Assembly (NCBI GenBank): GCA_002325605.1 | Contig: DCSM01000098.1 | Coordinates: 29,318-56,000, forward strand | Direction of reading: 5' to 3' | Length of the DNA stretch: 26,683 nucleotides | Origin: Chloroflexaceae bacterium UBA1466 | GTDB taxonomy: Bacteria > Chloroflexota > Chloroflexia > Chloroflexales > Chloroflexaceae | Part shown: in pieces, positions 16,519-23,363 of the stretch | Layout: every line of letters starts with the position of its first letter | Numbering within the stretch: the first letter of the stretch is position 1 | The notes under the pieces: model-generated | What the model saw: only the letters and a program-made list of their open reading frames with translations | Databases searched by the model: none | Told to the model about the DNA's origin: nothing | Made by a program: the position numbers and the translations under genes

Positions 16519-17516
16519 TTTGATTTCCCTTCGCAACTTTTGAGGTTTGGGATAATTTTTGCACCAAACACTTTAAGGAAAGCTTCCTGATTGCGCCCTA
16601 CGTTATGGAGATAAATCTGATCAAAGCCCAAATCCAGAAAACTTTGCAAATGCTGCCGATGCTCATCCAAATCTGCTGAAATCAAAACACGGTCTTTGAA
16701 ATTTTCAGGCCGAACAAGTTTGGCCATCGCGGCAAAATCATCAGGCGAGCGAATGTCTTGCTTAGGAAAATTCATTCCACCATTAGGCCATTCAAGAAGC
16801 GCATTTTGTAAAGCTTCTTCGTAAGTTTCGGCCCAAGAAATATGCAGTTGCAGTAATTTAGCCATTTTTTGTGGGTCTTTCCCTACTGCTTCTGCACCTT
16901 TAGCAAAACTAGCTAAAATCGCTCGCAGCTTATCAGGACTTGCGCCTGGCGTAATCAACCCGTCGCAAACGCGCCCCGTGAATTCCAGGGTTTGGGGGCC
17001 CGTCGCTGCAATGTAAATTGGGATAGGTTTAGTAGGTAAAGTGTATAACTTTGTGGGATTAAGCGTAAAATACTTTCCCCGATAACGCGCTTTTTTGCCA
17101 GATAAGAGCTTTTGGATAATTTCAACGCTCTCAATTAACATTTCCAGCCGCGTCAGGGAATCGGGCCAAACCCCGCCAACCACTTGCTCATTCAAAGCTT
17201 CGCCCGCACCCAAACCAAGCCAAAACCGCCCTGGAAACATTGCGGCCAACGTCGCAGCGGCTTGAGCAATTACGGCAGGATGATAGCGAAAACTGGGGCA
17301 AGTCACGCCAGGGCCAAAATCACTTTTTGTCATTGTCCCCAACGCGCCCAACCAAGAATAGACAAATGCGCTTTGCCCTTGTTGCGGAACCCACGGCTGA
17401 AAATGATCCGCCGCCAAAACCCCTCGAAACCCAGATTTTTCGGCAATTTGGCAATAATTAAGCAGTTCAGTCGGGTGAAATTGCTCTAAAGCCGCAGCAT
17501 AACCAATCTTTGTCAT
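16515..17516 (-). CDS. LLM-class F420-dependent oxidoreductase (FGD-like)
   Basis: A 333-residue TIM-barrel luciferase-like monooxygenase of the F420-dependent group related to glucose-6-phosphate dehydrogenase FGD (TIGR03557-like). 'AADHFQPW' puts Asp37, His38 and Trp42 at the places used for F420 and catalysis in FGD, and 'GAGEALNE' supplies the glutamate (Glu106). 'FPGRFWLGLG' and 'PIPIYIAATGPQTLE' are further family marks. The true substrate may be a sugar phosphate, alcohol or something else. The start codon overlaps the cofC stop (ATGA) and GGAG lies six bases before it. Next to cofC and cofD, this is the likely main user of the F420 made here. Confidence 0.92.
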   Translation of the reverse strand: MTKIGYAAALEQFHPTELLNYCQIAEKSGFRGVLAADHFQPWVPQQGQSAFVYSWLGALGTMTKSDFGPGVTCPSFRYHPAVIAQAAATLAAMFPGRFWLGLGAGEALNEQVVGGVWPDSLTRLEMLIESVEIIQKLLSGKKARYRGKYFTLNPTKLYTLPTKPIPIYIAATGPQTLEFTGRVCDGLITPGASPDKLRAILASFAKGAEAVGKDPQKMAKLLQLHISWAETYEEALQNALLEWPNGGMNFPKQDIRSPDDFAAMAKLVRPENFKDRVLISADLDEHRQHLQSFLDLGFDQIYLHNVGRNQEAFLKVFGAKIIPNLKSCEGKSN

Positions 17517-18178
17517 CGCTGTCTCCGTTCCAAAAAATCTTTAAGCGCTGATTGTGGGTTAAAATCCTCGGCAAAAGACCTTTCCAAAGCGACGAAATCT
17601 TCAGGCATATCTATATCTAACGCAATTGTTGGCGAATCATAGATATAAGGAGCAAAGCCTAAATCCGTGGCAGCTTCGCAATGATAGCGAAAACTATCAT
17701 AGCCAAATTGAAAAGGCAGCGTCGAAGGAAGCTGAAGCCCTAACGCATTTGTGCCGCGCCTTTTTCTATCTGGGGCAATGACCACTTGCACTTTTGCGAG
17801 GTTTTTGAGCAGGTTTTGCACATCTTTAGGCGTGAGCAAAGGCAAATCGGCAGGAACAACTAAAATCCGTTTTGCGCCCTCTTGAAGGGCAAGCTCCCGC
17901 GCTAAATGTAACGCGGCGTTGATGTCGTCGTGGGGGTCGTGGAGCGGCTGGGCTCCAAGCTGCGGCGCTTTTGCCAAAATAGTCGCGTCGGTGCTTACAA
18001 GCCAGACCTTTTGAAACGCCAAAGTGGCTTCTAATCCAACCAAACTGTGCAGAGTTGCAAGGACATTCTGAAGCATGGCTAAAGCCAATTCCTGGCGTTC
18101 AGCGAGCGAAAAGAGGTCGGCAAGCCGACTTTTTACCTGCACAAGCGCTTTCATTGGCACAATTGCATGGATTGGCAT
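17513..18178 (-). CDS. cofC: 2-phospho-L-lactate or phosphoenolpyruvate guanylyltransferase
   Basis: A 221-residue CofC/FbiD protein. It activates 2-phospholactate (archaea) or phosphoenolpyruvate (mycobacteria) with GTP to give LPPG or EPPG, the precursor passed to CofD. Seen are 'AIVPMKALVQVKSRLA' at the N-terminus (nucleotidyltransferase loop), 'ILVVPADLPLLTP' near residue 112 and 'TNALGLQLPS' and 'LDIDMPEDF' in the C-terminal half. Because a FbiB-C-like nitroreductase is in the same cluster, the PEP/dehydro-F420 route is likely, so the symbol fbiD would also fit. It lies nine bases after cofD; the start has only weak purine upstream. Confidence 0.92.
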   Translation of the reverse strand: MPIHAIVPMKALVQVKSRLADLFSLAERQELALAMLQNVLATLHSLVGLEATLAFQKVWLVSTDATILAKAPQLGAQPLHDPHDDINAALHLARELALQEGAKRILVVPADLPLLTPKDVQNLLKNLAKVQVVIAPDRKRRGTNALGLQLPSTLPFQFGYDSFRYHCEAATDLGFAPYIYDSPTIALDIDMPEDFVALERSFAEDFNPQSALKDFLERRQR

Positions 18179-18187
18179 CGGTTTCGC

Positions 18188-19129
18188 TTATCTTTCTTTC
18201 TGATAAGATTCTGCGGCTGCAAGCGTTGCTTTCGCTAGACGAATCTTGTCTTCCATGTTACGCATGATCGTATCTGTAATAACGACGTGAATTCCTAGAG
18301 CTTCAATCTCATATTTCAGATGAGCATCCACATTATCGATGATTAGCACATTCAAAAAATCTCGATAGGCTTGAGCTACCCCTTTTGCCGAGGTTTCCAA
18401 ACCTACGGCTTGCATCAAAGGCACAGCAGGCCCCTTAATCGCTGCTCCTCCCACAATTGGGCTAATTCCCACGATAGGTGCAAGCGTGTCTTGTAAGGCT
18501 TTGCGAATCCCTGGCACAGCGAGAATCGGCCCAATGCTTACGACAGGGTTACTTGGCCCCAACAAGATAATATCAGCATTTTTAATCGCGTCCAACACTC
18601 CAGGCGCAGGTTTAGCTTGCTCGACATCTACAAAACGCACACTTAAAACCGCATCTTTCGCTTGGCGTTCTACAAGATACGCTTCAAAGTGCATTTCGCC
18701 TTCGGCTGTAACGATATGAGTCGGTACAGCCTGATTACTCATGGGCAGAATCTGCGCTCCCACATTCAAGGCCCGCCGAAAAAGATCGGTAATATAGGTC
18801 AGAGGATGGCCAGCATTAAGCAATTGGGTGCGTTGCAAATGCAAAGCAAGGTCTTGATCCCCAATTTTGAACCAAGTCGGTGCGCCTAATTGTTCCAAAG
18901 AATCAAGACAAGCGTAAGTATCACCTGCAATGCCCCAGCCTTGCTCTTGATTGATGATTCCCGCTAGGGTGCAAGTAATAATATCGAGGTCAGGCGAGAT
19001 ATGCAAACCATGTAAAACGAAGTCATCGCCCGTATTGACGATGATTTTGAGTATTTCTGGGGAAATAACTTGGACTAAACCTTCGAGGAACCGAGCGGCT
19101 CCTACGCCTCCCGCAAGTGTTGTGATCAT
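18188..19129 (-). CDS. cofD: 2-phospho-L-lactate transferase (F420-0 synthase)
   Basis: A 313-residue CofD/FbiA. It joins the activated three-carbon acid to Fo, giving F420-0 or dehydro-F420-0. The N-terminus 'TTLAGGVGAARFLEGL' is the diagnostic start and 'NTGDD' near residue 37 marks the nucleotide site; 'DLDIITCTLAG' and 'ILLGPSNPVVSIGPIL' (about 191-206) and 'GISPIVGGAAIKGPA' are strongly conserved. Length is normal. It lies 13 bases after the nitroreductase gene and nine before cofC in the F420 operon. Confidence 0.97.
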   Translation of the reverse strand: MITTLAGGVGAARFLEGLVQVISPEILKIIVNTGDDFVLHGLHISPDLDIITCTLAGIINQEQGWGIAGDTYACLDSLEQLGAPTWFKIGDQDLALHLQRTQLLNAGHPLTYITDLFRRALNVGAQILPMSNQAVPTHIVTAEGEMHFEAYLVERQAKDAVLSVRFVDVEQAKPAPGVLDAIKNADIILLGPSNPVVSIGPILAVPGIRKALQDTLAPIVGISPIVGGAAIKGPAVPLMQAVGLETSAKGVAQAYRDFLNVLIIDNVDAHLKYEIEALGIHVVITDTIMRNMEDKIRLAKATLAAAESYQKER

Positions 19130-19142
19130 AATTAGTGTTCAA

Positions 19143-19754
19143 TTAGTTTTCAAAATGAATTATCAAATCGTCAAAAGAAGGTCGGGGGCGATTTTCTGCT
19201 TTACCCGCCTCGTAGCCGACAAGGATAAGAGCGTGTGGTATCAAAGATTTATCTAAGTTTAACACATTGCGAACAACCGCAGGGCAAAAGAGCGGCGCAC
19301 TAAGCCAGCCACATGCCAGCCCTAAACTCTCAGCCATTAAGAGGATATTTTGGATGGCTGCGCCTAAACTCTGAGTGGCCATGGTGGTTTCAGCGGTTTG
19401 TCGAGCTTCATCGGGGTAAGAATCCATTTTAGCGAGATAAAGGCAAGGTAAAATCAATGCTGGAGCATTGACAATTCGTTCAGAAGATGTTTTTAGTCGC
19501 TTTTGAATCGTTTGCTCATCTATTTTATCGGTAAGCATTTGCTCTTTCCACCGTTCACCCATGGCTTGCGCTAGTTTCTGGCGCGTTGCAAGCTGCGTGA
19601 GAACGGCAAAACGCCAAGGTTGCCGATTGTGGGGCGAAGGCGCAAAGCTGGCCGCTTCCAAAAGTTGCCAAAGTTGCTCAGGAGCTACATCTCGCGCTTG
19701 AAACTTACGCACGGAGTGCCGTTGTTTAAGAAATTTGGCAAGATCGTTGGGCAT
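19143..19754 (-). CDS. Nitroreductase resembling the FbiB C-terminal domain (dehydro-F420-0 reductase)
   Basis: A 203-residue FMN-dependent nitroreductase-fold protein. It opens with 'RHSVRKF' and 'FAPSPHNRQPWRFAVL', the FMN-binding marks. 'NAPALILPCL', 'SYPDEARQTAETTMATQSLGAAIQNILL' (in parts) and 'GLACGWLSAPLF' follow the C-terminal domain of mycobacterial FbiB, which reduces dehydro-F420-0. The neighbour cofE encodes the other FbiB domain, so the two halves are separate adjacent genes here. No Shine-Dalgarno sequence is visible; instead, a short TAGA repeat precedes ATG 19754. A general nitroreductase is the alternative. Confidence 0.85.
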   Translation of the reverse strand: MPNDLAKFLKQRHSVRKFQARDVAPEQLWQLLEAASFAPSPHNRQPWRFAVLTQLATRQKLAQAMGERWKEQMLTDKIDEQTIQKRLKTSSERIVNAPALILPCLYLAKMDSYPDEARQTAETTMATQSLGAAIQNILLMAESLGLACGWLSAPLFCPAVVRNVLNLDKSLIPHALILVGYEAGKAENRPRPSFDDLIIHFEN

Positions 19755-19796
19755 AGATAGATAGATTCGAGACCTTTATGAATTTGATAGCGTAAA

Positions 19797-20552
19797 TTAG
19801 CGAAACAAATCAAATTTGGGGTCGCGGAGCAACGCTTTTGCCCCACTTTCGCTTGGAGCATAAGCGTAACCACGGATAATTGCCACAGGAATGTTGTCAA
19901 TTTTGCCCATAACTAACTCCGCCGCGCTCGCCAATTCGTCGGCCACCGCAAGGAGGCTGGCTTGCAACGTAAAGCCATAAGTATCTTTGACACCTTTATA
20001 ATTGCTTAAAGGCTCAAGCCCTGCAACGCCAATCGCAACATTTACTTGCCCTTCGCGCCATGGCCGCCCAAAAGTATCTGAAATAATTACAGCTACTTCG
20101 ATTTTCAAGCTCTCATTTAGCGTTTTTCGCAAATCAAAAGCACTTTGATCAGGGTTTTTAGGTAAAAGCGTAACCATTTCTGCGCCATTCACATTTGACT
20201 CATCCACCCCAGCATTAGCACAAATCCAGCCCTGCGCTGTTTCTGTGATTAAAATCCCCCGATCCATCTTTACAATTCTTTGGCTTTGCTGTAAAATGAC
20301 TTCATAATAACGGGCATCTTTATGACCTTGTGCAGCAAGGGTTTGGGCAAAGGCCGAAGGTGTGATTTGCTTCAAATCAATCAGACTACCTTCAGCTTTA
20401 GAAACGATTTTCTGCGTAACGACGAGAATATCGCCAGATTCTAAGCGTTCTTGTTGCTTTGCCAACGCAGCAAGAATCAGGGCCGCAAGATCTGCGCCAG
20501 GTTGAATTTCACCAATTCCAGATACAGGGAAAATGCGAATTTCGTTGCCCAA
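19797..20552 (-). CDS. cofE: Coenzyme F420-0:L-glutamate ligase
   Basis: CofE adds the gamma-linked glutamates of F420 using GTP. The 251-residue form, from TTG 20552, has 'IRIFPVSGIGEIQPG' at its N-terminus, 'LVVTQKIVSKAEG', 'ICANAGVDESNV' (metal/nucleotide site) and 'ISDTFGRPWREGQVN'. I prefer TTG 20552 because AAGGA lies seven bases before it. The in-frame ATG at 20582 lies inside the right arm of a perfect palindrome and would add ten residues unlike the family's usual start. Another reading is that ATG 20582 is real and the palindrome shapes its expression. The FbiB nitroreductase domain is encoded by the next gene. Confidence 0.94.
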   Translation of the reverse strand: MGNEIRIFPVSGIGEIQPGADLAALILAALAKQQERLESGDILVVTQKIVSKAEGSLIDLKQITPSAFAQTLAAQGHKDARYYEVILQQSQRIVKMDRGILITETAQGWICANAGVDESNVNGAEMVTLLPKNPDQSAFDLRKTLNESLKIEVAVIISDTFGRPWREGQVNVAIGVAGLEPLSNYKGVKDTYGFTLQASLLAVADELASAAELVMGKIDNIPVAIIRGYAYAPSESGAKALLRDPKFDLFR

Positions 20553-20568
20553 AGTTATTTCCTTTGAA

Positions 20569-20599
20569 GGATTGTCAGGCATTGAATGCCTGACAATCC
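20569..20599. repeat. 31-bp perfect palindrome (14-bp arms, TGA loop)
   Basis: GGATTGTCAGGCAT (20569-20582) is the exact reverse complement of ATGCCTGACAATCC (20586-20599), with the three-base loop TGA between. It lies between the methylthioadenosine phosphorylase stop and the preferred cofE start. No T-run follows on either strand, so it is not a classical terminator. It could be an mRNA-stability or processing hairpin, a protein-binding operator, or a genome-wide repeat of the REP type. Confidence 0.8.
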
Positions 20600-20612
20600 T
20601 CGAATCACTATT

Positions 20613-21473
20613 TTAGAGATATTTACCTGCTAACAAAGCAACTTTTTGCCGAGTCGTTTCTGGGATTCGCGTGCGGTCTGTGATAATTGCATTTTTTAGC
20701 GCATGATGGGCAGGGCTATCAAAGCCATCAATTAGCGGAACAACCTCGCTCACCACTCTTTGCGAAAGTTCTGAGTTGGCCATTAAGACTTGAATGACCA
20801 TATCAATAGTAACAGCATCGTGGCCAGTATGCCAACAATCATAATCCGTGACCATTGCCAACATTCCATAAGCAATTTCAGCTTCTCGCGCAAGTTTGGC
20901 TTCGGGAATAGCTGTCATACCGATAAGAGCGTGCCCTCGTCGCCGATTTTCTTCGCTTTCGGCGAGCGTCGAAAACTGCGGGCCTTCCATACAAACATAA
21001 GTTCCGCCTCGATGCACCGTCGCGCCTGCTTTTTGGGCCGCTTGATAAAGCCGTTCGCTCAAAAGGCTGCAAAAAGGCTTGTCAAAAGCAATATGAACGA
21101 CAATTCCTTCATTAAAGAAGGTAAAAGGCCGCACGCCTTTAGTGTTATCATAGATTTGGTCAGGGATAACAATCTGTCCAGGGGCTAAATCTTCGCGTAA
21201 ACTTCCAACAGCACTTACGGCGATGAGATATTTAACACCCAACTGCTTAAAACCGTGAATATTTGCGCGAACAGGTAATTCTGTGGGCGTAAAACGGTGG
21301 CCCCGCCCATGGCGCGGCAGAAAAGCGATCCGTTTTCCCGCCAAAGTGCCCAAAATATAAGCGTCGCTGGGCTTACCATAAGGCGTTTCCAGCACAACCT
21401 CTTCAATATCTGTCAATTCCTTCATTCCGTACAAACCGCTACCACCGATAACGCCAATTGTTACTTCGGTCAC
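20613..21473 (-). CDS. mtnP: S-methyl-5'-thioadenosine phosphorylase
   Basis: Cleaves methylthioadenosine with phosphate to adenine and methylthioribose-1-phosphate, in salvage of SAM-derived by-products. The 286-residue form starts at GTG 21473; AAAGGAG lies seven bases upstream. The frame is open to 21692 but that extra 73 residues is unlike the family. Seen are 'IGVIGGSGLYG' near the start, 'FLPRHGRGHR' (phosphate loop), 'NIHGFKQLGVKYLIAVSAVGS' in part, 'YVCMEGPQFST' and 'LIGMTAIPEAKLAREAEI', typical of MTAP in the PNP/UDP superfamily. It is the first gene of the long minus-strand run and heads the F420 cluster. Confidence 0.95.
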   Translation of the reverse strand: MTEVTIGVIGGSGLYGMKELTDIEEVVLETPYGKPSDAYILGTLAGKRIAFLPRHGRGHRFTPTELPVRANIHGFKQLGVKYLIAVSAVGSLREDLAPGQIVIPDQIYDNTKGVRPFTFFNEGIVVHIAFDKPFCSLLSERLYQAAQKAGATVHRGGTYVCMEGPQFSTLAESEENRRRGHALIGMTAIPEAKLAREAEIAYGMLAMVTDYDCWHTGHDAVTIDMVIQVLMANSELSQRVVSEVVPLIDGFDSPAHHALKNAIITDRTRIPETTRQKVALLAGKYL

Positions 21474-21538
21474 TGTGAGGCTCCTTTGTCTAAACATTGC
21501 AAAGCGTTGCCGTTGACTAAATTTTGAGGATATGCGAA

Positions 21539-21567
21539 AGTATAGCGGATTAAGGCACTTGCTGCAA
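21539..21567 (-). promoter_or_regulatory. Sigma70-type promoter for mtnP and the F420 operon
   Basis: On the minus strand, TTGCAG (21562-21567 complement) and TATACT (21539-21544 complement) are separated by exactly 17 bases. They match the -35 (4 of 6) and -10 (5 of 6) consensus well. The expected start would be about 55-60 bases upstream of GTG 21473. No other strong promoter is seen in the 15 kb behind it on that strand, though I only inspected the gaps by eye. Confidence 0.6.
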
Positions 21568-21680
21568 ACTTGCGGCACTTTGCTTTTAGCGCAACTTTTT
21601 TGCTTAGTTTTGCGTCTTAGCCATGGTTGTTTTGGCGCGTTTGATGATGAAGGATTTGCCTGCTTAGGAGTTATCCAAAG

Positions 21681-22184
21681 ATGGATTTGCAAGAAACGCT
21701 CAAAGACTTGATGGAAAAGATTCCAGGTTACACTGGTTATCGAGAAATGGAAGATCGGCGGGACGCAGATTACAAGTTACGAACCCATTTAGCGAGCGAA
21801 TATAAGGCTGAACGACGAAAACTAGTTCAGCTTTCGCAAAAAGTCGTGGATGTCAAGCGCTTTGATGTGATTACGAAGGTTGACGAGGTATTACAACAAT
21901 TGGATCGCTTCGTTTCACGCCTCGAAACCGCGCCGCGTGGCTATTCTCCCTGGTTCAGCGCCCAGAAAATTGATCTCGCCACTCTTGACCAACTTTACGA
22001 TTTTGATGCTAAACTTGCGGAGGGGCTGGCTGGTTTGCGGGAGCGGTTGGGGTTTGCGCTCACCGAACTCAACCCCGAAGGGAAATTTGCCGAAGCTCTT
22101 GACGCGCTACTGGATTTTGTGCAAGAATTGCAGAGCCAATTTGATGCCCGCCAAAATTTCTTGGCCATGGGCAAAATGGGCTAA
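21681..22184 (+). CDS. Helical hypothetical protein beside the SPFH gene
   Basis: A 167-residue protein, mostly helical with charged heptads (about 25-80 and 120-155), suggesting a coiled coil. I do not recognise the family. A conserved-looking opening reads 'MDLQETLKDLMEKIPGYTGYREME'. It starts at ATG 21681; AGGAG lies about 11 bases before it, on the long side. The SPFH gene follows 18 bases after the stop, so the two are surely cotranscribed and the product may be its partner. Transcription diverges from mtnP; no convincing plus-strand promoter was seen. Confidence 0.7.
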   Translation: MDLQETLKDLMEKIPGYTGYREMEDRRDADYKLRTHLASEYKAERRKLVQLSQKVVDVKRFDVITKVDEVLQQLDRFVSRLETAPRGYSPWFSAQKIDLATLDQLYDFDAKLAEGLAGLRERLGFALTELNPEGKFAEALDALLDFVQELQSQFDARQNFLAMGKMG

Positions 22185-22202
22185 TTTTGCAAAGGAGCGA
22201 AA

Positions 22203-23261
22203 ATGCCACGGATCATTGATGTAATTGATTTTCTCGACCAGACGGGGACGGAAGTCGCGCACCGCGAGCCGCAAAGCGGGCCAGGTGATTTTCGGCTGGG
22301 TTCGCAAGTCATCGTGCGCGAGAGCCAACGCGCCGTTTTTTTCCGCGATGGGAAGGCTATGGATGTTCTGGGGCCAGGCCGCCACACGCTCAGTACGGGG
22401 AATATTCCAATTCTGGCGGGCCTGATTGGTTTGGCCACGAGCGGCAAAACCCCTTTTCAAGCCGAAGTGGTTTTTGTCAATATGCAGGAATTCATCGACC
22501 AAAAGTGGGGGACACCTTCAGCGATCATGTATGAAGACCCCGAAATTGGCACTTCGTTCATTAGCGCAAATGGCGTGTATAGCTATCAAGTGAATGATCC
22601 TGCGCTTTTCATCAATAAGATCGTTGCCCAGCAGGCAAGTGTCACGACTAAAAAGATGGCCGATTACCTACGAAACAACGTCATTCAACATTTCAGCGAT
22701 CTTTTGGGCGAATTGGCCATGCAACGTTCGTCAGTTTTCTATCTTACGGGGCAAATTAGCGAATTGAGCGCCGCGACCAAGGCTAAAGTGGCGAATGGTT
22801 TTGAATCCCTGGGCTTGCGGGTCGGGGATTTTTATGTGCGAACCGTCACGCCCGACGAGCGGACGCGCCAATCAATGGATGCGAATCGGGATGTACGGGC
22901 TTTGGGGCGTGGCATGACTCCGCAAGCGGCGGTCTTGTACAACCAAATTCAAGCAGGTCAGGCGATGAAAGCTGCTGCCGAAAACCCCAGCGGGATGGCG
23001 GGCATCGGCACGGGGATCGCGGGGGGGATGGCAATGGGCAATATCATGCAGCAAAGTATGCAGCAACCACAAGTACTGGGGCAACAACCTCCCGCGCAGC
23101 AACCTCCGGCCCAAAGTAGTGGGGGAAGTATCAACCTTGACCAGGTCAAGCAAGCCATTGATAATCTCGATTTGCGCTTCTCCATGGGCGAAATTGATCA
23201 GCCGACTTACAATCGGCTAATCCAGAAGTGGCAAGATAAGCTCAAGGAATTGGGTGGTTAA
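22203..23261 (+). CDS. SPFH (band-7-like, COG4260) protein with C-terminal SHOCT domain
   Basis: A 352-residue protein of the COG4260 'virion core/stomatin-prohibitin' group (YdjI-like). There is no signal peptide; the N-terminal 'GSQVIVRESQRAVFFRDGKAMDVLGPGRHTLST', read in parts, is the standard SPFH start. The SPFH core runs to about 230. A Gly/Met-rich then Pro/Gln-rich linker (about 255-310) follows, and the last 40 residues ('IDNLDLRFSMGEIDQPTYNRL') are a SHOCT-type segment. In other bacteria such proteins form membrane platforms with zinc-ribbon partners. AAGGAG precedes ATG 22203. A strong terminator follows the gene. Confidence 0.88.
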   Translation: MPRIIDVIDFLDQTGTEVAHREPQSGPGDFRLGSQVIVRESQRAVFFRDGKAMDVLGPGRHTLSTGNIPILAGLIGLATSGKTPFQAEVVFVNMQEFIDQKWGTPSAIMYEDPEIGTSFISANGVYSYQVNDPALFINKIVAQQASVTTKKMADYLRNNVIQHFSDLLGELAMQRSSVFYLTGQISELSAATKAKVANGFESLGLRVGDFYVRTVTPDERTRQSMDANRDVRALGRGMTPQAAVLYNQIQAGQAMKAAAENPSGMAGIGTGIAGGMAMGNIMQQSMQQPQVLGQQPPAQQPPAQSSGGSINLDQVKQAIDNLDLRFSMGEIDQPTYNRLIQKWQDKLKELGG

Positions 23262-23302
23262 GGTCAGCCTTTATCTAAGGTGAAAGAAGGTTTTGGCCGC
23301 TC

Positions 23303-23339
23303 AAAAAGCGTTCTTCCTGCTAGGGGGGACGCTTTTTTT
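23303..23339 (+). terminator. Intrinsic terminator after the SPFH gene
   Basis: A 15-bp stem can form: AAAAAGCGT (23303-23311) pairs with ACGCTTTTT (23329-23337), extended by TCTTCC (23312-23317) against GGGGGG (23323-23328) using G·U pairs. The loop is TGCTA. Seven Ts end it, a classical intrinsic terminator. The zinc-finger gene begins 24 bases on, so it may be read by leakage or by its own promoter. Confidence 0.85.
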
Positions 23340-23363
23340 GAATGCTAAAGTAAGGATAAAAAG

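Noticed and set aside
19754..19766. TAGA tandem repeat before the nitroreductase gene as a phase-variation tract
   Set aside because: Only about three units are present, too short to be a convincing slippage tract.
20553..20582. ATG 20582 as the cofE start
   Set aside because: It sits in a palindrome arm and lacks a ribosome-binding site, whereas TTG 20552 has one; not fully excluded.
21513..21546. TTGACT as a plus-strand -35 box for the helical protein gene
   Set aside because: The nearest TATA-like hexamers lie 12 or 22 bases away, outside the usual spacing.
21474..21692. N-terminal extension of 73 residues for methylthioadenosine phosphorylase
   Set aside because: The family begins at the GTG 21473 position, AAAGGAG precedes that codon, and the extension would cover the -10/-35 promoter.
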